DNA of 64,000 nt. Origin: Paraburkholderia sp. CNPSo 3274. Lineage in GTDB: Bacteria; Pseudomonadota; Gammaproteobacteria; Burkholderiales; Burkholderiaceae. The position numbers and the translations under genes are program-made. Each line of letters starts with the position of its first letter. Position 1 is the stretch's first letter. This document shows, piece by piece, positions 54,004 through 63,185 of this stretch. The stretch is taken from contig NZ_JAMBPR010000008.1 in the NCBI RefSeq assembly GCF_024206475.1, positions 62,001-126,000 on the forward strand, given 5' to 3'. The notes under the pieces are model-generated. The model ran no database searches and was not told where the DNA came from. It worked only from the letters and a program-made list of their open reading frames with translations.

Positions 54004-54060
54004 CACGGGTTGCTTCATTGGGCGGCTCGCGCCGCCTCGCTTCACTTGAGCGTCACGGCA

Positions 54061-54189
54061 TCAGCCGAACAGCTTCATCGCCTGCGCGAGCGTGTTGGTC
54101 ACGCCCCACACGAGCGGCACCAGCACGTAGAGCCAGAAGACCGCCATCAGCGCCTTGTTCGATGAATTCGGGGCAGCTTGAGTAGACAT
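54061..54189 (-). CDS. MFS transporter small subunit, 42 aa
   Basis: This 42-aa protein begins MSTQAAPNSSNKALMAVFWL and has one membrane helix (YVLVPLVWGVTNTLAQAM). GGAGG lies seven bases before the ATG. It matches the small proteins found directly after oxalate/formate-type MFS genes, now called MFS small subunits. It starts 13 nt after the carrier stop, so both are made from one mRNA. The role is probably to stabilise or assist the carrier. Confidence 0.85.
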   Translation of the reverse strand: MSTQAAPNSSNKALMAVFWLYVLVPLVWGVTNTLAQAMKLFG

Positions 54190-54202
54190 TGCGCGTTCCT
54201 CC

Positions 54203-55603
54203 TTATTTACCGGCGGCGAGTTGCGTCTCGCTCATGTGATGCTTTGCGTCCACGCGGCGCACGAGCAAATTGCAGATGAAGCCGATCACGAGCAGCGAAG
54301 CCATGATGTGCACGGTCATCGTGTACGCGTCGGCCTTCGCCACGCCGTGCGCGACCTGATACGCACGCACGTAGTTCACGAGCACCGGGCCCGCCACGCC
54401 TGCCGCGGCCCACGCGGTGAGCAGACGGCCGTGAATGCCGCCCACGAACGCCGTGCCGAACATGTCCGCGAGATATGCGGGCACCGTCGAGAAGCCGCCG
54501 CCGTACATCGAGAGAATCAGGCAGAGCGCCAGCACGAAGAACACGATGTTCCCGCTCTGCGCGAACTGCGGCACTGCGTAATAGAGCACCGCGCCGAACA
54601 CGAAGAAGATGAAGTAAGTGCTCTTGCGGCCCACCCAGTCGGAAGCCGAAGCCCACACGAAGCGCCCGCCCATGTTGAAGAGCGAGAGCAGGCCGACGAA
54701 GCCTGCCGCCGCGCCGGCGCTCACGGTGTCCTTGAAGCTTTCCTGGATCATGACCGAGGCCTGGCCCAGAATGCCGATGCCCGCCGTCACGTTGAGGAAC
54801 AGCACGAGCCAGATCAGGTAGAACTGCGGCGTCTTGAGCGCCTGGTCGATATGCACATGCTGGTTCGACACGAGCTTTTTGGCCACGACGGGCGGCGTCC
54901 AGCCTGCGGGCTTCCAGTGCGGCGCGGGCACGCGGATGGTGATGGCGCCAATCGACATCGAGATGAAGTACGCCACGCCGAGCACCACGAAGGTCTGGGC
55001 GACGCCCACGCTCGTGTCGCTCGCGAAATGCTTCATCAGGTTGACGGAGAGCGGTGCGGCGATCATCGCGCCGCCGCCGAAGCCCATGATCGCAAGGCCC
55101 GTTGCCATGCCGCGGCGGTCGGGGAACCAGCGGATCAGCGTCGAAACCGGAGACACGTAGCCGAGCCCGAGGCCGATACCGCCAATCACGCCGTAGCCGA
55201 GATAGAGCAGCACGATCTGATGCAGATACACGCCGAGTGCGGAAACGAGGAAACCGCCGCCAAAGCAGCACGCGGCGGTAAACATCGTGCGGCGCGGGCC
55301 CACACGTTCGAGCCACTTGCCGCCAAACGCGGCGGAAAGCCCGAGAAATACGATGGCCAGCGAGAAAATCCAGCCAAGCGTGGTGAGCGACCAGTCATCG
55401 GACGCGGACTGCGTTATGCCGATCACCTTCGTGAGCGGCGCGTTGAACACGGAAAACGCGTAGGCCTGGCCGATGCACAGATGCACGGCCAGCGCCGCGG
55501 GCGGCACCATCCAGCGCGAAAAGCCCGGCGGGGCGACGGTCGCCTCTTTGGAAAAGAAGGGTGCGCTTTGCGCACCGCGCGTCGAATCTGCAACGCTGCT
55601 CAT
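54203..55603 (-). CDS. Oxalate/formate antiporter-family MFS transporter
   Basis: I start at MSSVADSTRGAQSAPFFSKE (55603), preceded by GGGAGAT; a longer frame exists. The 466-aa carrier has twelve membrane segments and OFA-family segments: MVPPAALAVHLCIGQAYAFS, GWIFSLAIVFLGLSAAFGGK, IGGIGLGLGYVSPVSTLIRW, FPDRRGMATGLAIMGFGGGA and SLFNMGGRFVWASASDWVGR. OxlT-type members exchange oxalate and formate; many Burkholderia homologues carry other carboxylates. No oxalate-decarboxylation genes are adjacent, so the substrate is open. Confidence 0.93.
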   Translation of the reverse strand: MSSVADSTRGAQSAPFFSKEATVAPPGFSRWMVPPAALAVHLCIGQAYAFSVFNAPLTKVIGITQSASDDWSLTTLGWIFSLAIVFLGLSAAFGGKWLERVGPRRTMFTAACCFGGGFLVSALGVYLHQIVLLYLGYGVIGGIGLGLGYVSPVSTLIRWFPDRRGMATGLAIMGFGGGAMIAAPLSVNLMKHFASDTSVGVAQTFVVLGVAYFISMSIGAITIRVPAPHWKPAGWTPPVVAKKLVSNQHVHIDQALKTPQFYLIWLVLFLNVTAGIGILGQASVMIQESFKDTVSAGAAAGFVGLLSLFNMGGRFVWASASDWVGRKSTYFIFFVFGAVLYYAVPQFAQSGNIVFFVLALCLILSMYGGGFSTVPAYLADMFGTAFVGGIHGRLLTAWAAAGVAGPVLVNYVRAYQVAHGVAKADAYTMTVHIMASLLVIGFICNLLVRRVDAKHHMSETQLAAGK

Positions 55604-56053
55604 GGGATCTCCCGAATCGACCAGAGGTTGAGAGAGGGGGTCAACGCTCGCTCTGGTCGCATCCAAAATGGCTGTTGGTAGGCGTGGTCTTTCGTGCTCT
55701 TTTTGTGCGCAAACGCACAGAACACTTCATTGCCGCTTGACGGCTGCACGAACCTTAGTCCCCAAGCGCCGCCTTGGCAATATGAGGTAAACAGACATAT
55801 GCCATACAGAGGTCCGCGCGCCGCTGCACTTCATCGATTGTTGCGTGCGCAGCAAATCGGCGGCAGCGCCGTATGACGCCAGGGAAAAGGATGCAGACGG
55901 GCATTTCGTTGCGCGGCCCAGCATTTAGACTCAATGCTCGATACAGGGCCCCCTGCGGGCTGTGTGCGGGCCATCCGCTTGACAAGCGGGTTGCATGACT
56001 TTTAAGTGGCAGAAGTAACGCTCATCCGCGACCCGACACCTGCCGAGCCCCCC
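55604..56053. other. Divergent 450-nt promoter region
   Basis: Between the minus-strand MFS gene and the plus-strand DUF3857 gene. No supported gene; the frames inside are short and lack ribosome sites. It must carry promoters of both operons; no clear operator seen. Confidence 0.4.
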
Positions 56054-58012
56054 ATGCGCCTCGCTCTCGCTCTTTGCCTAGCCCTGCTCGGCCCCGCCAC
56101 GGGAACCTTCGCCGCCGACTTGCGCCCTGGCGTGGCGCAACTCACACCGGTGCCCCTCGAAGCGGGCGCGCTGAATCCGGCAGGCAGCGGCGCGCAGGCG
56201 CCCTACACCAACGAAGCGGAAACGCAGACCTTCACCGTCAATGCGGACGGCTCGTACACCAAGCTCGACTCGCTCACGCTGCGCGTGAACACGGAGCCCG
56301 GCATTGCGCGCGCGGGCCAGTATTACGTGTGGTTCAACCGCGAGATGGCCCACGTGGAGGTGCTCGAAGCGTGGACCGAGGACGCCCAGGGCGGGCGTCA
56401 CGACGTGCGCCCCGAACAGATCCGCGACGTGCAGGAAGTGCGCTCGTTCGACGCCCCGATGTTCCAGGACGTGCAGGACAAGGTGATCGTGTTCCCGGCC
56501 GTGGAGCCGGGCGCACGCGTGCATCTCACGTGGCGCAAGATCCAGCACGTGCCGCTCGTGCCCGGCTGGTTCAGCGACTTCACGCCGCCCGACCTCGCGC
56601 CCACGCACAACTTCCGCGTGATCTACGACCTGCCCGCGAAAGTACCGCTCTACGCCGACGCGCGCGGCTTCACCGTGCTGCCGCCCGCCACGCTGAACGG
56701 CCGCACGCGCTACGAGTACCGCTACGACAAGTCGAATTTCGAGCGCCTCGAATATGGCTCGGTCGCCTACGTGAGCTACGGCGACCGGCTGATGGTGTCC
56801 ACCTTCCCCGACTATGCGGCCTTCGCGAAGGTCTATCGCGAGGCCGCAGCGGATCCCACCGCGCGCGACCCGGCCATCGTGCACCTGGCGCAGACGCTCA
56901 CGGCGCACGACGACACCCCGCGCGCAAACGCGCAAACGCTCTACGACTGGGTGCGCCGCAACATCCGCTACGTGGCGATGAATATCGGGCGCGGCGAGAT
57001 CGTGCCGCACCGCGCAACCGACGTGCTCGCGAACCGCTACGGCGACTGCAAGGACCACGTCGCGCTCTACGGTGCGCTGCTCGACGCCGTGGGCATCCGC
57101 AGTACGCCGGCGCTCGTGAACAGCGGCACGGTCTACACGCTGCCGAGCGTGCCGGGCTTCGGCGTGATCAATCACGTCATCACCTGGCTGCCCGATCTGC
57201 AGATGTTCGCGGATTCCACGGCGAGCAACATCGAGTTCGGCTATTTGCCGTCGACGGACATGGACCGCGAGGCCGTGCTTGCCGGCGACGGCACGCAGGT
57301 CCGCACGCCCCCGACTGCGACGACCACGCGCGAGAGCGATCTCGACATCACGGTCGCGCCCGACGGCTCGGCGCGCTTCATCTACCGCTTGCAAGCAGAG
57401 GGCTGGTCCGCCGAACAGACGCGCAGCGTGCTGCGCCTGCAAACGCCCGCGCAGCGCGAGGAGTCGCTGCAATGGGAGCTGCGCAACGCCAATCTGCGCG
57501 GCAACGCCACGCTCGCGTCCAGCCCGCTCGAGGCGACGGCGGGTCCGCTCGTGCTCACGCTCACGGGCACCTTCGACGGCTTCGTCGACCCTGAAATGAC
57601 CACGCCCGTGCCCACGCTCACGAGCTTCGTGGGCGGGCTCGACGCGAATCTGCGCTACTGGCTCGGCGAATCGCGGCGCACGCAGCCCTTCGTGTGCCGC
57701 AACGTGGTGATGACCGAGCGCGCGCGCATCGTGCTGCCGGCGGGCATGCGCGTGCTCGACGTGCCCATCGCGCAGCACGCCGACAACCGTTTCATCGATT
57801 TCACTTCGCACTACGCGCTCGACCCGCAGGCGAATGTGCTGCGCGTCACGCGCACCGGTCAAACGCATTTCGCGAGCGATGTATGCAGCGCCGACGATTT
57901 CGCGCAGATGCGCCCCGCGTTCGAGACGATGGCGCGCGACCTGCGCGCGCAATTGATCGTCAAGCCGTCGGCGCAAGGCACTGCGCCGGATAGTCCGGCG
58001 AGCGCGCAGTGA
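56054..58012 (+). CDS. DUF3857 / transglutaminase-like exported protein
   Basis: I start at MRLALALCLALLGPATGTFA (signal peptide) rather than 16 codons upstream. The 652-aa protein has an N-terminal DUF3857 domain (about residues 50-220; QTFTVNADGSYTKLDSLTLR) and a transglutaminase-like core with Cys in NRYGDCKDHVALYGALLDAV (about 332), His in GFGVINHVITWLPD (about 373) and Asp in MFADSTASN (about 386). The C-terminal beta domain resembles DUF2569-linked partners. It acts in the periplasm; the substrate is unknown. Confidence 0.9.
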   Translation: MRLALALCLALLGPATGTFAADLRPGVAQLTPVPLEAGALNPAGSGAQAPYTNEAETQTFTVNADGSYTKLDSLTLRVNTEPGIARAGQYYVWFNREMAHVEVLEAWTEDAQGGRHDVRPEQIRDVQEVRSFDAPMFQDVQDKVIVFPAVEPGARVHLTWRKIQHVPLVPGWFSDFTPPDLAPTHNFRVIYDLPAKVPLYADARGFTVLPPATLNGRTRYEYRYDKSNFERLEYGSVAYVSYGDRLMVSTFPDYAAFAKVYREAAADPTARDPAIVHLAQTLTAHDDTPRANAQTLYDWVRRNIRYVAMNIGRGEIVPHRATDVLANRYGDCKDHVALYGALLDAVGIRSTPALVNSGTVYTLPSVPGFGVINHVITWLPDLQMFADSTASNIEFGYLPSTDMDREAVLAGDGTQVRTPPTATTTRESDLDITVAPDGSARFIYRLQAEGWSAEQTRSVLRLQTPAQREESLQWELRNANLRGNATLASSPLEATAGPLVLTLTGTFDGFVDPEMTTPVPTLTSFVGGLDANLRYWLGESRRTQPFVCRNVVMTERARIVLPAGMRVLDVPIAQHADNRFIDFTSHYALDPQANVLRVTRTGQTHFASDVCSADDFAQMRPAFETMARDLRAQLIVKPSAQGTAPDSPASAQ

Positions 58013-58027
58013 GCCGGCGCACGACGT

Positions 58028-59089
58028 TCACACGGGCCAGAGCGGTCCTTCCTGCATCGCGCCGATCTGCTCGCGCAGTTCGAGAATGCGCTCTTCCCAG
58101 TAGCGCTGCGTGTTGAACCACGGGAAGGCGGCGGGAAACGCGGGATCGTGCCAGCGGCGCGCGAGCCAGGCCGAGTAGTGGATGAGACGCAGCGTGCGCA
58201 GCGCTTCGACGAGATGCAGCTCGCGCGGCTCGAATTCGCAGAAGTCCTCATAACCGGCGAGCAAATCCGCCATCGCACGCGAAGCGCCTGCGCGATCGCC
58301 GGGCAGCAGCAGCCACAAATCCTGGATAGCGGGACCCATGCGGCTGTCGTCGAAGTCCACGAAATGCGGGCCGGCGTCGGTCCAGAGCACGTTGCTCGGA
58401 TGGCAATCGCCGTGCAGGCGCAACGAACGCACTTCGCCCGCGCGCTCGAATGCCGCCTCCACGCCTTCGAGCGCGAGCGTCACCGCGGTCTGCCACGCCT
58501 CGCGCACGTCCTCGGGCACGAAGCCATGATCGAGCAGATACGCGCGCGGCTCGTAGCCGTAGGTCTGAATGTCGAGCGTGGGGCGTGCCTGGTACGGCTC
58601 GATCGCGCCCACGGCGTGAATGCGGCCGATGAAACGGCCCAGCCATTCGAGCGTGTCGCTGCGGTCGAGATCAGGCGCGCGGCCGCCGCGCCGCTCGAAA
58701 AGCGAGAAGCGAAACCCGTCGAACTCGTGCAGCGTGCGCCCTTCGAAGGCGAGCGCAGGCACGGCCGGAATCTCGCGCGCGGCGAGTTCGGCGACGAATG
58801 CGTGCTCTTCGAGTATCGCCTCGTCGCTCCAGCGCTCCGGGCGATAGAACTTGGCGATGAGCGGCGGCCCGTCTTCCACGCCCACCTGGTACACGCGATT
58901 CTCGTAACTGTTGAGCGCGAGCATGCGGCCATCCGTGCGGCGGTTGGCAGGGATCAGCACGCCATCGACTGCGTCGAGCATGCATTCGGGCGTGAGGCGC
59001 GCGTAGGGCGCGGCTTGCTGGTCGCCGGGGTGGCTGGACTCGCCGGGACCGGAAGGTCCGCCCGGGATTGAAGAAGGATCGTGATTCAT
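58028..59089 (-). CDS. srkA: SrkA/YihE-type stress response kinase
   Basis: I chose the ATG at 59087-59089; the first frame ATG adds a hydrophobic leader not found in the family. The 353-aa protein has the aminoglycoside-phosphotransferase-like fold: GRMLALNSYENRVYQVGVED, the catalytic loop RSLRLHGDCHPSNVLWTDAG and metal-binding PHFVDFDDSRMGPAIQDLWL. SrkA protects against stress-induced death, partly by counteracting MazEF in E. coli. It stands alone, convergent with the DUF3857 gene. Confidence 0.93.
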   Translation of the reverse strand: MNHDPSSIPGGPSGPGESSHPGDQQAAPYARLTPECMLDAVDGVLIPANRRTDGRMLALNSYENRVYQVGVEDGPPLIAKFYRPERWSDEAILEEHAFVAELAAREIPAVPALAFEGRTLHEFDGFRFSLFERRGGRAPDLDRSDTLEWLGRFIGRIHAVGAIEPYQARPTLDIQTYGYEPRAYLLDHGFVPEDVREAWQTAVTLALEGVEAAFERAGEVRSLRLHGDCHPSNVLWTDAGPHFVDFDDSRMGPAIQDLWLLLPGDRAGASRAMADLLAGYEDFCEFEPRELHLVEALRTLRLIHYSAWLARRWHDPAFPAAFPWFNTQRYWEERILELREQIGAMQEGPLWPV

Positions 59090-59233
59090 ACCCGCAATTG
59101 TGCCTCTTGCGGGCACTGCCGGCGAGCGCGACGTATTCACGACGTGCACGGCAGACACGATGAACACAAACGCGGCGCACAACCCTGCGACGAGACGCAA
59201 GCGCGCCTCGTCAACGTGTCACAGGGCCCAGGC

Positions 59234-59446
59234 TCAGTGGATCTGCGCGCCGGCGGGCATGACGTGCTCGCCCGTATCGATCAGATCTTCGAGAAAAAAG
59301 GGCTCGGTGTTGAGCTGCGCCGACGAGCCAGGCTCCCCGGCATACCACGTCACCATCGCCATGTCGCCGAGAATGCGCATCACGATGCCGCGCGCGCCCT
59401 GCGGCACGGCGATATGAACGGTACGGACGATAGAACCGATTTGCAT
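59234..59446 (-). CDS. Conserved small protein, 70 aa
   Basis: The ATG is preceded by GGGGAAA. The product MQIGSIVRTVHIAVPQGARG...MAMVTWYAGEPGSSAQLNTE...FFLEDLIDTGEH has an acidic, SH3-like small-barrel appearance and no membrane segment. It looks like a conserved hypothetical protein of Burkholderia-type genomes; no function known. An intrinsic terminator lies 65-90 nt upstream in its own strand orientation. Confidence 0.75.
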   Translation of the reverse strand: MQIGSIVRTVHIAVPQGARGIVMRILGDMAMVTWYAGEPGSSAQLNTEPFFLEDLIDTGEHVMPAGAQIH

Positions 59447-59510
59447 GATGTTTCCCCGTTACCTCGCTACCTTCGCCAGCTCCCTCGAAGGAAGACCGGT
59501 CGGCATGCTG

Positions 59511-59538
59511 ACAAAAAAACCGATGCACACCATCGGTT
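59511..59538 (-). terminator. Orphan intrinsic terminator upstream of the 70-aa gene
   Basis: AACCGATG (59518-59525) and CATCGGTT (59531-59538) pair around CACAC; on the minus strand the stem is followed by seven T (59519-59513). No annotated minus-strand gene ends here, so it terminates either a small RNA transcribed from about 59660 or the leader of the 70-aa gene (attenuation). Confidence 0.75.
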
Positions 59539-59992
59539 GCGCGCGCATCCAAACCCGCCTCGGGCGACCCGCTCTTTCCGCGCGCTTAAGCACGGCCGGA
59601 CCCTCGGCAACCCCATTGTTGCTTGTTTGAGCGCGTGAGCAAAGCGAAAAAATAGGGGGGTGTATCAACGGCGGCTAACAGACGCCGCCCTGTGCCGCCA
59701 CGACCTCGCCCTGCTTCGCTCACGCAACTTACGAAAACCTGACTGTAACAGATGGTAAACCCCATTCTTCGCGCGCTTGCTAGGGCGGTCCCTGAAAAAG
59801 TACGCTGATGCCTGGTGACTGACGCTATAGTCCGTCCCAACCGTGCACCATAAAGGCCCGACGCAGCACAGGCAAAGACCTCACGCGCGCCACCATAGCC
59901 GGCCACGATACCGATAACCTAAACGCTCGCCTTCGCGGCCAGACCAGCCGCGCGAGCCACACTCCGCCACCAGCGAAGGAACCCGCCGTTCC
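59539..59992. other. 454-nt gap before the RND pump gene
   Basis: The right part carries the pump promoter on the plus strand. The left part may hold a minus-strand small RNA ending at the 59511-59538 terminator. A 69-codon minus-strand frame (59459-59668) spans the terminator hairpin and is not convincing. Confidence 0.4.
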
Positions 59993-62900
59993 ATGTGGAT
60001 CGTTCGACTCGCGCTCAAGCGCCCGTACACGTTCGTCGTGCTCGCGTTGCTGCTTTTGATCGTCGGGCCGCTGACGATCCTGCGCACGCCCACGGACATC
60101 TTCCCGAACATCGACATTCCGGTGCTCTCGGTGATCTGGACCTACACGGGTCTGCCCGCCGACGAGATGGAAAAGCGCATCGTGCTCAACTACGAGCGCG
60201 GCCTTTCCGTGGCTGTGAACGATATCGAGCACACCGAATCGACGTCGCTCAACGGCATTGCGGTCGTGAAGATCTTTTTCCAGCCGCATGCCAATATCCA
60301 GGAAGCGCTCGCCGAAGTCACGGCGCTGTCACAGGCGCAGTTGCGCTCGCTGCCGCCCGGCATCCAGCCGCCGTTCATCCTGCGCTACAACGCCTCGACG
60401 GTGCCGATCCTGCGCCTGTCGCTTTCCTCGCCGCAGCTGACCGAGCAGGAGTTGTTCGACTACGGCAACAACTTCCTCAAGACGCAGCTCGCGACCGTGC
60501 CGGGCGCCTCCGCGCCGCTGCCCTATGGCGGCAAGCAGCGGCAGATCATGGTCGACATCGACCAGCGCGCGCTGCAGCAGCACAATCTGTCGCCCATGGA
60601 CGTGGTGAACGCGATCAGCGCGCAGAACCTCATCCTGCCTTCGGGGACGGCCAAAATAGGCGCAACCGAATATTCGGTGACGATGAATGCAAGCCCCGAC
60701 AGCTTAGCGGGCCTGAACGACATTCCCGTGAAAACCACGGGCAGCGGCACGATCTACATTCGCGACGTGGCGCACGTGCGCGACGGCTACGTGCCGCAAA
60801 CCAATATCGTGCGCGTGGACGGGCAGCGCGCCTCGCTCCTCACCATCAACAAGAGCGGCAATACGTCCACGCTCGAGATCGTGGACCGCATCAAGGAGAT
60901 GATGCCGACGCTGCGCAATCTCGTGCCGAGCTCGCTCAATATCGATCCGGTCGCCGACCAGTCGGTCTTCGTGCGCGCCTCCGTGCAGGGCGTGCTGCGC
61001 GAAGCGCTCATCGCAGCGGCGCTCACGGCGCTCATGATCCTGCTGTTCCTCGGCAACTGGCGCGCCACGCTCATCATCGCGGTATCGATTCCGCTTTCGA
61101 TGATCACCTCGGTCATCGTGCTCGCGGGGCTCGGCGAGACCATCAACATCATGACGCTGGGTGGGCTCGCGCTCGCGGTCGGCATTCTCGTTGACGACGC
61201 AACGGTCGCGATCGAGAACATCAGCCAGCAGCTGGAGCAAGGCAAGACGCTGGAACAGGCGATTCTCGATGGCGCGCATCAAATCGCGATTCCCACGCTC
61301 GTCTCCACGCTCTCCATCTGCATCGTGTTCGTGCCGATGTTCCTCCTCACGGGCGTGGCGCATTACCTCTTCATCCCGCTCGCGGAAGCCGTGGTGTTCG
61401 CGATGCTGGCGTCGTACTTCTTCTCGCGGACACTCGTGCCCACGCTCGCGAAGTACCTGATGCGCCATCATCACAAGGCCGCCGACCTGCATCACATGCA
61501 TGGCACGACGCGCAACCCGTTCATGCGCGTGCATCTCGCGTTCGAACGCGGCTTCGAGGGGCTGCGCGAGCGCTATCGCGTGTTTCTCACGGCGCGGGTG
61601 AAACAGCCCGTGTGGTTCGTCGTAGCGTTTCTCGCTTGCTGTGGCGCGTCGCTGCTGCTCATGCCGTTCCTCGGGCGCGACTTCTTTCCGCAGGTCGATG
61701 CGGGCACCATCGCGCTGCACGTGCGCGCGAAAACCGGTATGCGCGTCGAGGAAACCGCCGTGCTCGTCGACCGTATCGACAAGCGCGTGCGCACGCTGAT
61801 TCCGCCGGGCGAACTGCATTCGATCATCGACAACATCGGCCTGCCGGTCTCGGGCATCAACCTCTCGTACAGCAACACGGGCACCATCGGCACCTCCGAC
61901 GCAGACGTGCTGATCTCGCTGAACGAGGACCATCACGCCACCGCCGGTTACGTGCGCCTCTTGCGGCGCACGCTCAACGACGAGTTCCCGGGCGTGCAGT
62001 TCGCCTTCCTGCCCGCCGACATCGTGAGCCAGACGCTGAACTTCGGCATGCCTTCGCCCATCGACGTGCAGATCGTGGGCCGCGACGTGGCCGGCAACCG
62101 CGCGTTCGCGGCGAAGCTGCTCGCGCGGCTGCGCGGCGTGCCTGGTTTCGCCGACGCGCGGATCCAGCAGCCCGCGGACCTGCCGCGCATCTTCATCGAC
62201 GTGGACCGCACGCGCGCGCAGCAGGCGGGCTTCACGCAGAAGGACGTGGCGAGCGACCTGCTCATCACGCTCTCGGGCAGCCAGCAGACCACGCCCACGT
62301 TCTGGCTCAATCCGGTCAACGGCGTGAGCTACAACGTCGTGACCGAAGCCCCGCAATACACGATCGATTCGCTGCAATCGCTCGCCAACATTCCGCTCAC
62401 CGCGAACGGGCGCAGTAACATACTGGGCTCGCTCGCGAGCATGCAGCGCGTGTCGGGCGACGCGGTGGTCACGCACTACAACGCGCAGACCACCATCGAC
62501 ATTTACGGCACCGCCGACGGGCGCGACCTGGGCGCCGTTTCCGACGACATCGCGAAGATCATCGACCAGACGCGCGGCGAACTGCCAAAGACGTCGAGCA
62601 TCAAGCTGCGCGGCCAGGTACAGACGATGAACGATTCGTTCTCCGGATTGTTCGGCGGGCTCATCTTCGCAATCGTGCTCGTGTATCTGCTGATCGTCGT
62701 GAACTTCCAGTCGTGGCTCGATCCGTTCATCATCGTCACGGCGCTGCCGGGCGCGCTCGCGGGCATTGTCTGGATGCTGTTCCTCACGCACACCACGCTT
62801 TCCATTCCCGCGCTCACGGGCGCGATCATGTGTATCGGCATCGCCACGGCGAACTCCATTCTCGTCATCAGCTTCGCGCGCGAGCAGTTGCGTCTGCACG

Positions 62901-63175
62901 GCGACGCGGCGCGCGCCGCGATCGAGGCGGGCTACACGCGCTTTCGCCCGGTGCTCATGACCGCGCTCGCCATGGTGATCGGCATGGTGCCGATGGCCAT
63001 CGGCCTTGGCGAAGGCGGCGAGCAGAACGCGCCGCTCGGGCGCGCCGTGATCGGCGGCCTCGCGGTGGGCACGCTCGCCACGCTGATCTTCGTACCCGTG
63101 GTGTTCTCGCTCATTTACCGCAGGCTCGGCGAGCGCCGCCAGCGCGCCAGTGAAAACGTGGTGCCCAAATCATGA
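59993..63175 (+). CDS. RND efflux pump permease (AcrB/MexF-like superfamily)
   Basis: This 1060-aa inner-membrane pump has twelve membrane helices, two large periplasmic loops and RND motifs: RPYTFVVLALLLLIVGPLTI (helix 1), TDIFPNIDIPVLSVIWTYTG, and the proton-relay helix LALAVGILVDDATVAIENIS with adjacent Asp residues. The C-terminal half has GMVPMAIGLGEGGEQNAPLG. It forms a tripartite exporter with the adaptor encoded 10 nt downstream, which follows rather than precedes the permease. The export substrate (drug or solvent) is not predictable. Confidence 0.95.
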   Translation: MWIVRLALKRPYTFVVLALLLLIVGPLTILRTPTDIFPNIDIPVLSVIWTYTGLPADEMEKRIVLNYERGLSVAVNDIEHTESTSLNGIAVVKIFFQPHANIQEALAEVTALSQAQLRSLPPGIQPPFILRYNASTVPILRLSLSSPQLTEQELFDYGNNFLKTQLATVPGASAPLPYGGKQRQIMVDIDQRALQQHNLSPMDVVNAISAQNLILPSGTAKIGATEYSVTMNASPDSLAGLNDIPVKTTGSGTIYIRDVAHVRDGYVPQTNIVRVDGQRASLLTINKSGNTSTLEIVDRIKEMMPTLRNLVPSSLNIDPVADQSVFVRASVQGVLREALIAAALTALMILLFLGNWRATLIIAVSIPLSMITSVIVLAGLGETINIMTLGGLALAVGILVDDATVAIENISQQLEQGKTLEQAILDGAHQIAIPTLVSTLSICIVFVPMFLLTGVAHYLFIPLAEAVVFAMLASYFFSRTLVPTLAKYLMRHHHKAADLHHMHGTTRNPFMRVHLAFERGFEGLRERYRVFLTARVKQPVWFVVAFLACCGASLLLMPFLGRDFFPQVDAGTIALHVRAKTGMRVEETAVLVDRIDKRVRTLIPPGELHSIIDNIGLPVSGINLSYSNTGTIGTSDADVLISLNEDHHATAGYVRLLRRTLNDEFPGVQFAFLPADIVSQTLNFGMPSPIDVQIVGRDVAGNRAFAAKLLARLRGVPGFADARIQQPADLPRIFIDVDRTRAQQAGFTQKDVASDLLITLSGSQQTTPTFWLNPVNGVSYNVVTEAPQYTIDSLQSLANIPLTANGRSNILGSLASMQRVSGDAVVTHYNAQTTIDIYGTADGRDLGAVSDDIAKIIDQTRGELPKTSSIKLRGQVQTMNDSFSGLFGGLIFAIVLVYLLIVVNFQSWLDPFIIVTALPGALAGIVWMLFLTHTTLSIPALTGAIMCIGIATANSILVISFAREQLRLHGDAARAAIEAGYTRFRPVLMTALAMVIGMVPMAIGLGEGGEQNAPLGRAVIGGLAVGTLATLIFVPVVFSLIYRRLGERRQRASENVVPKS

Positions 63176-63185
63176 ATAACCTGTC

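Noticed and set aside
56078-57976. 632-codon minus-strand frame
   Set aside because: Antisense shadow of the DUF3857 gene.
59459-59668. 69-codon minus-strand frame before the 70-aa gene
   Set aside because: It runs through the intrinsic terminator stem, which argues for a non-coding RNA or leader instead.
60704-62899. 731-codon minus-strand frame
   Set aside because: Antisense shadow of the RND permease gene; rich in His, Arg and Glu with no domain.
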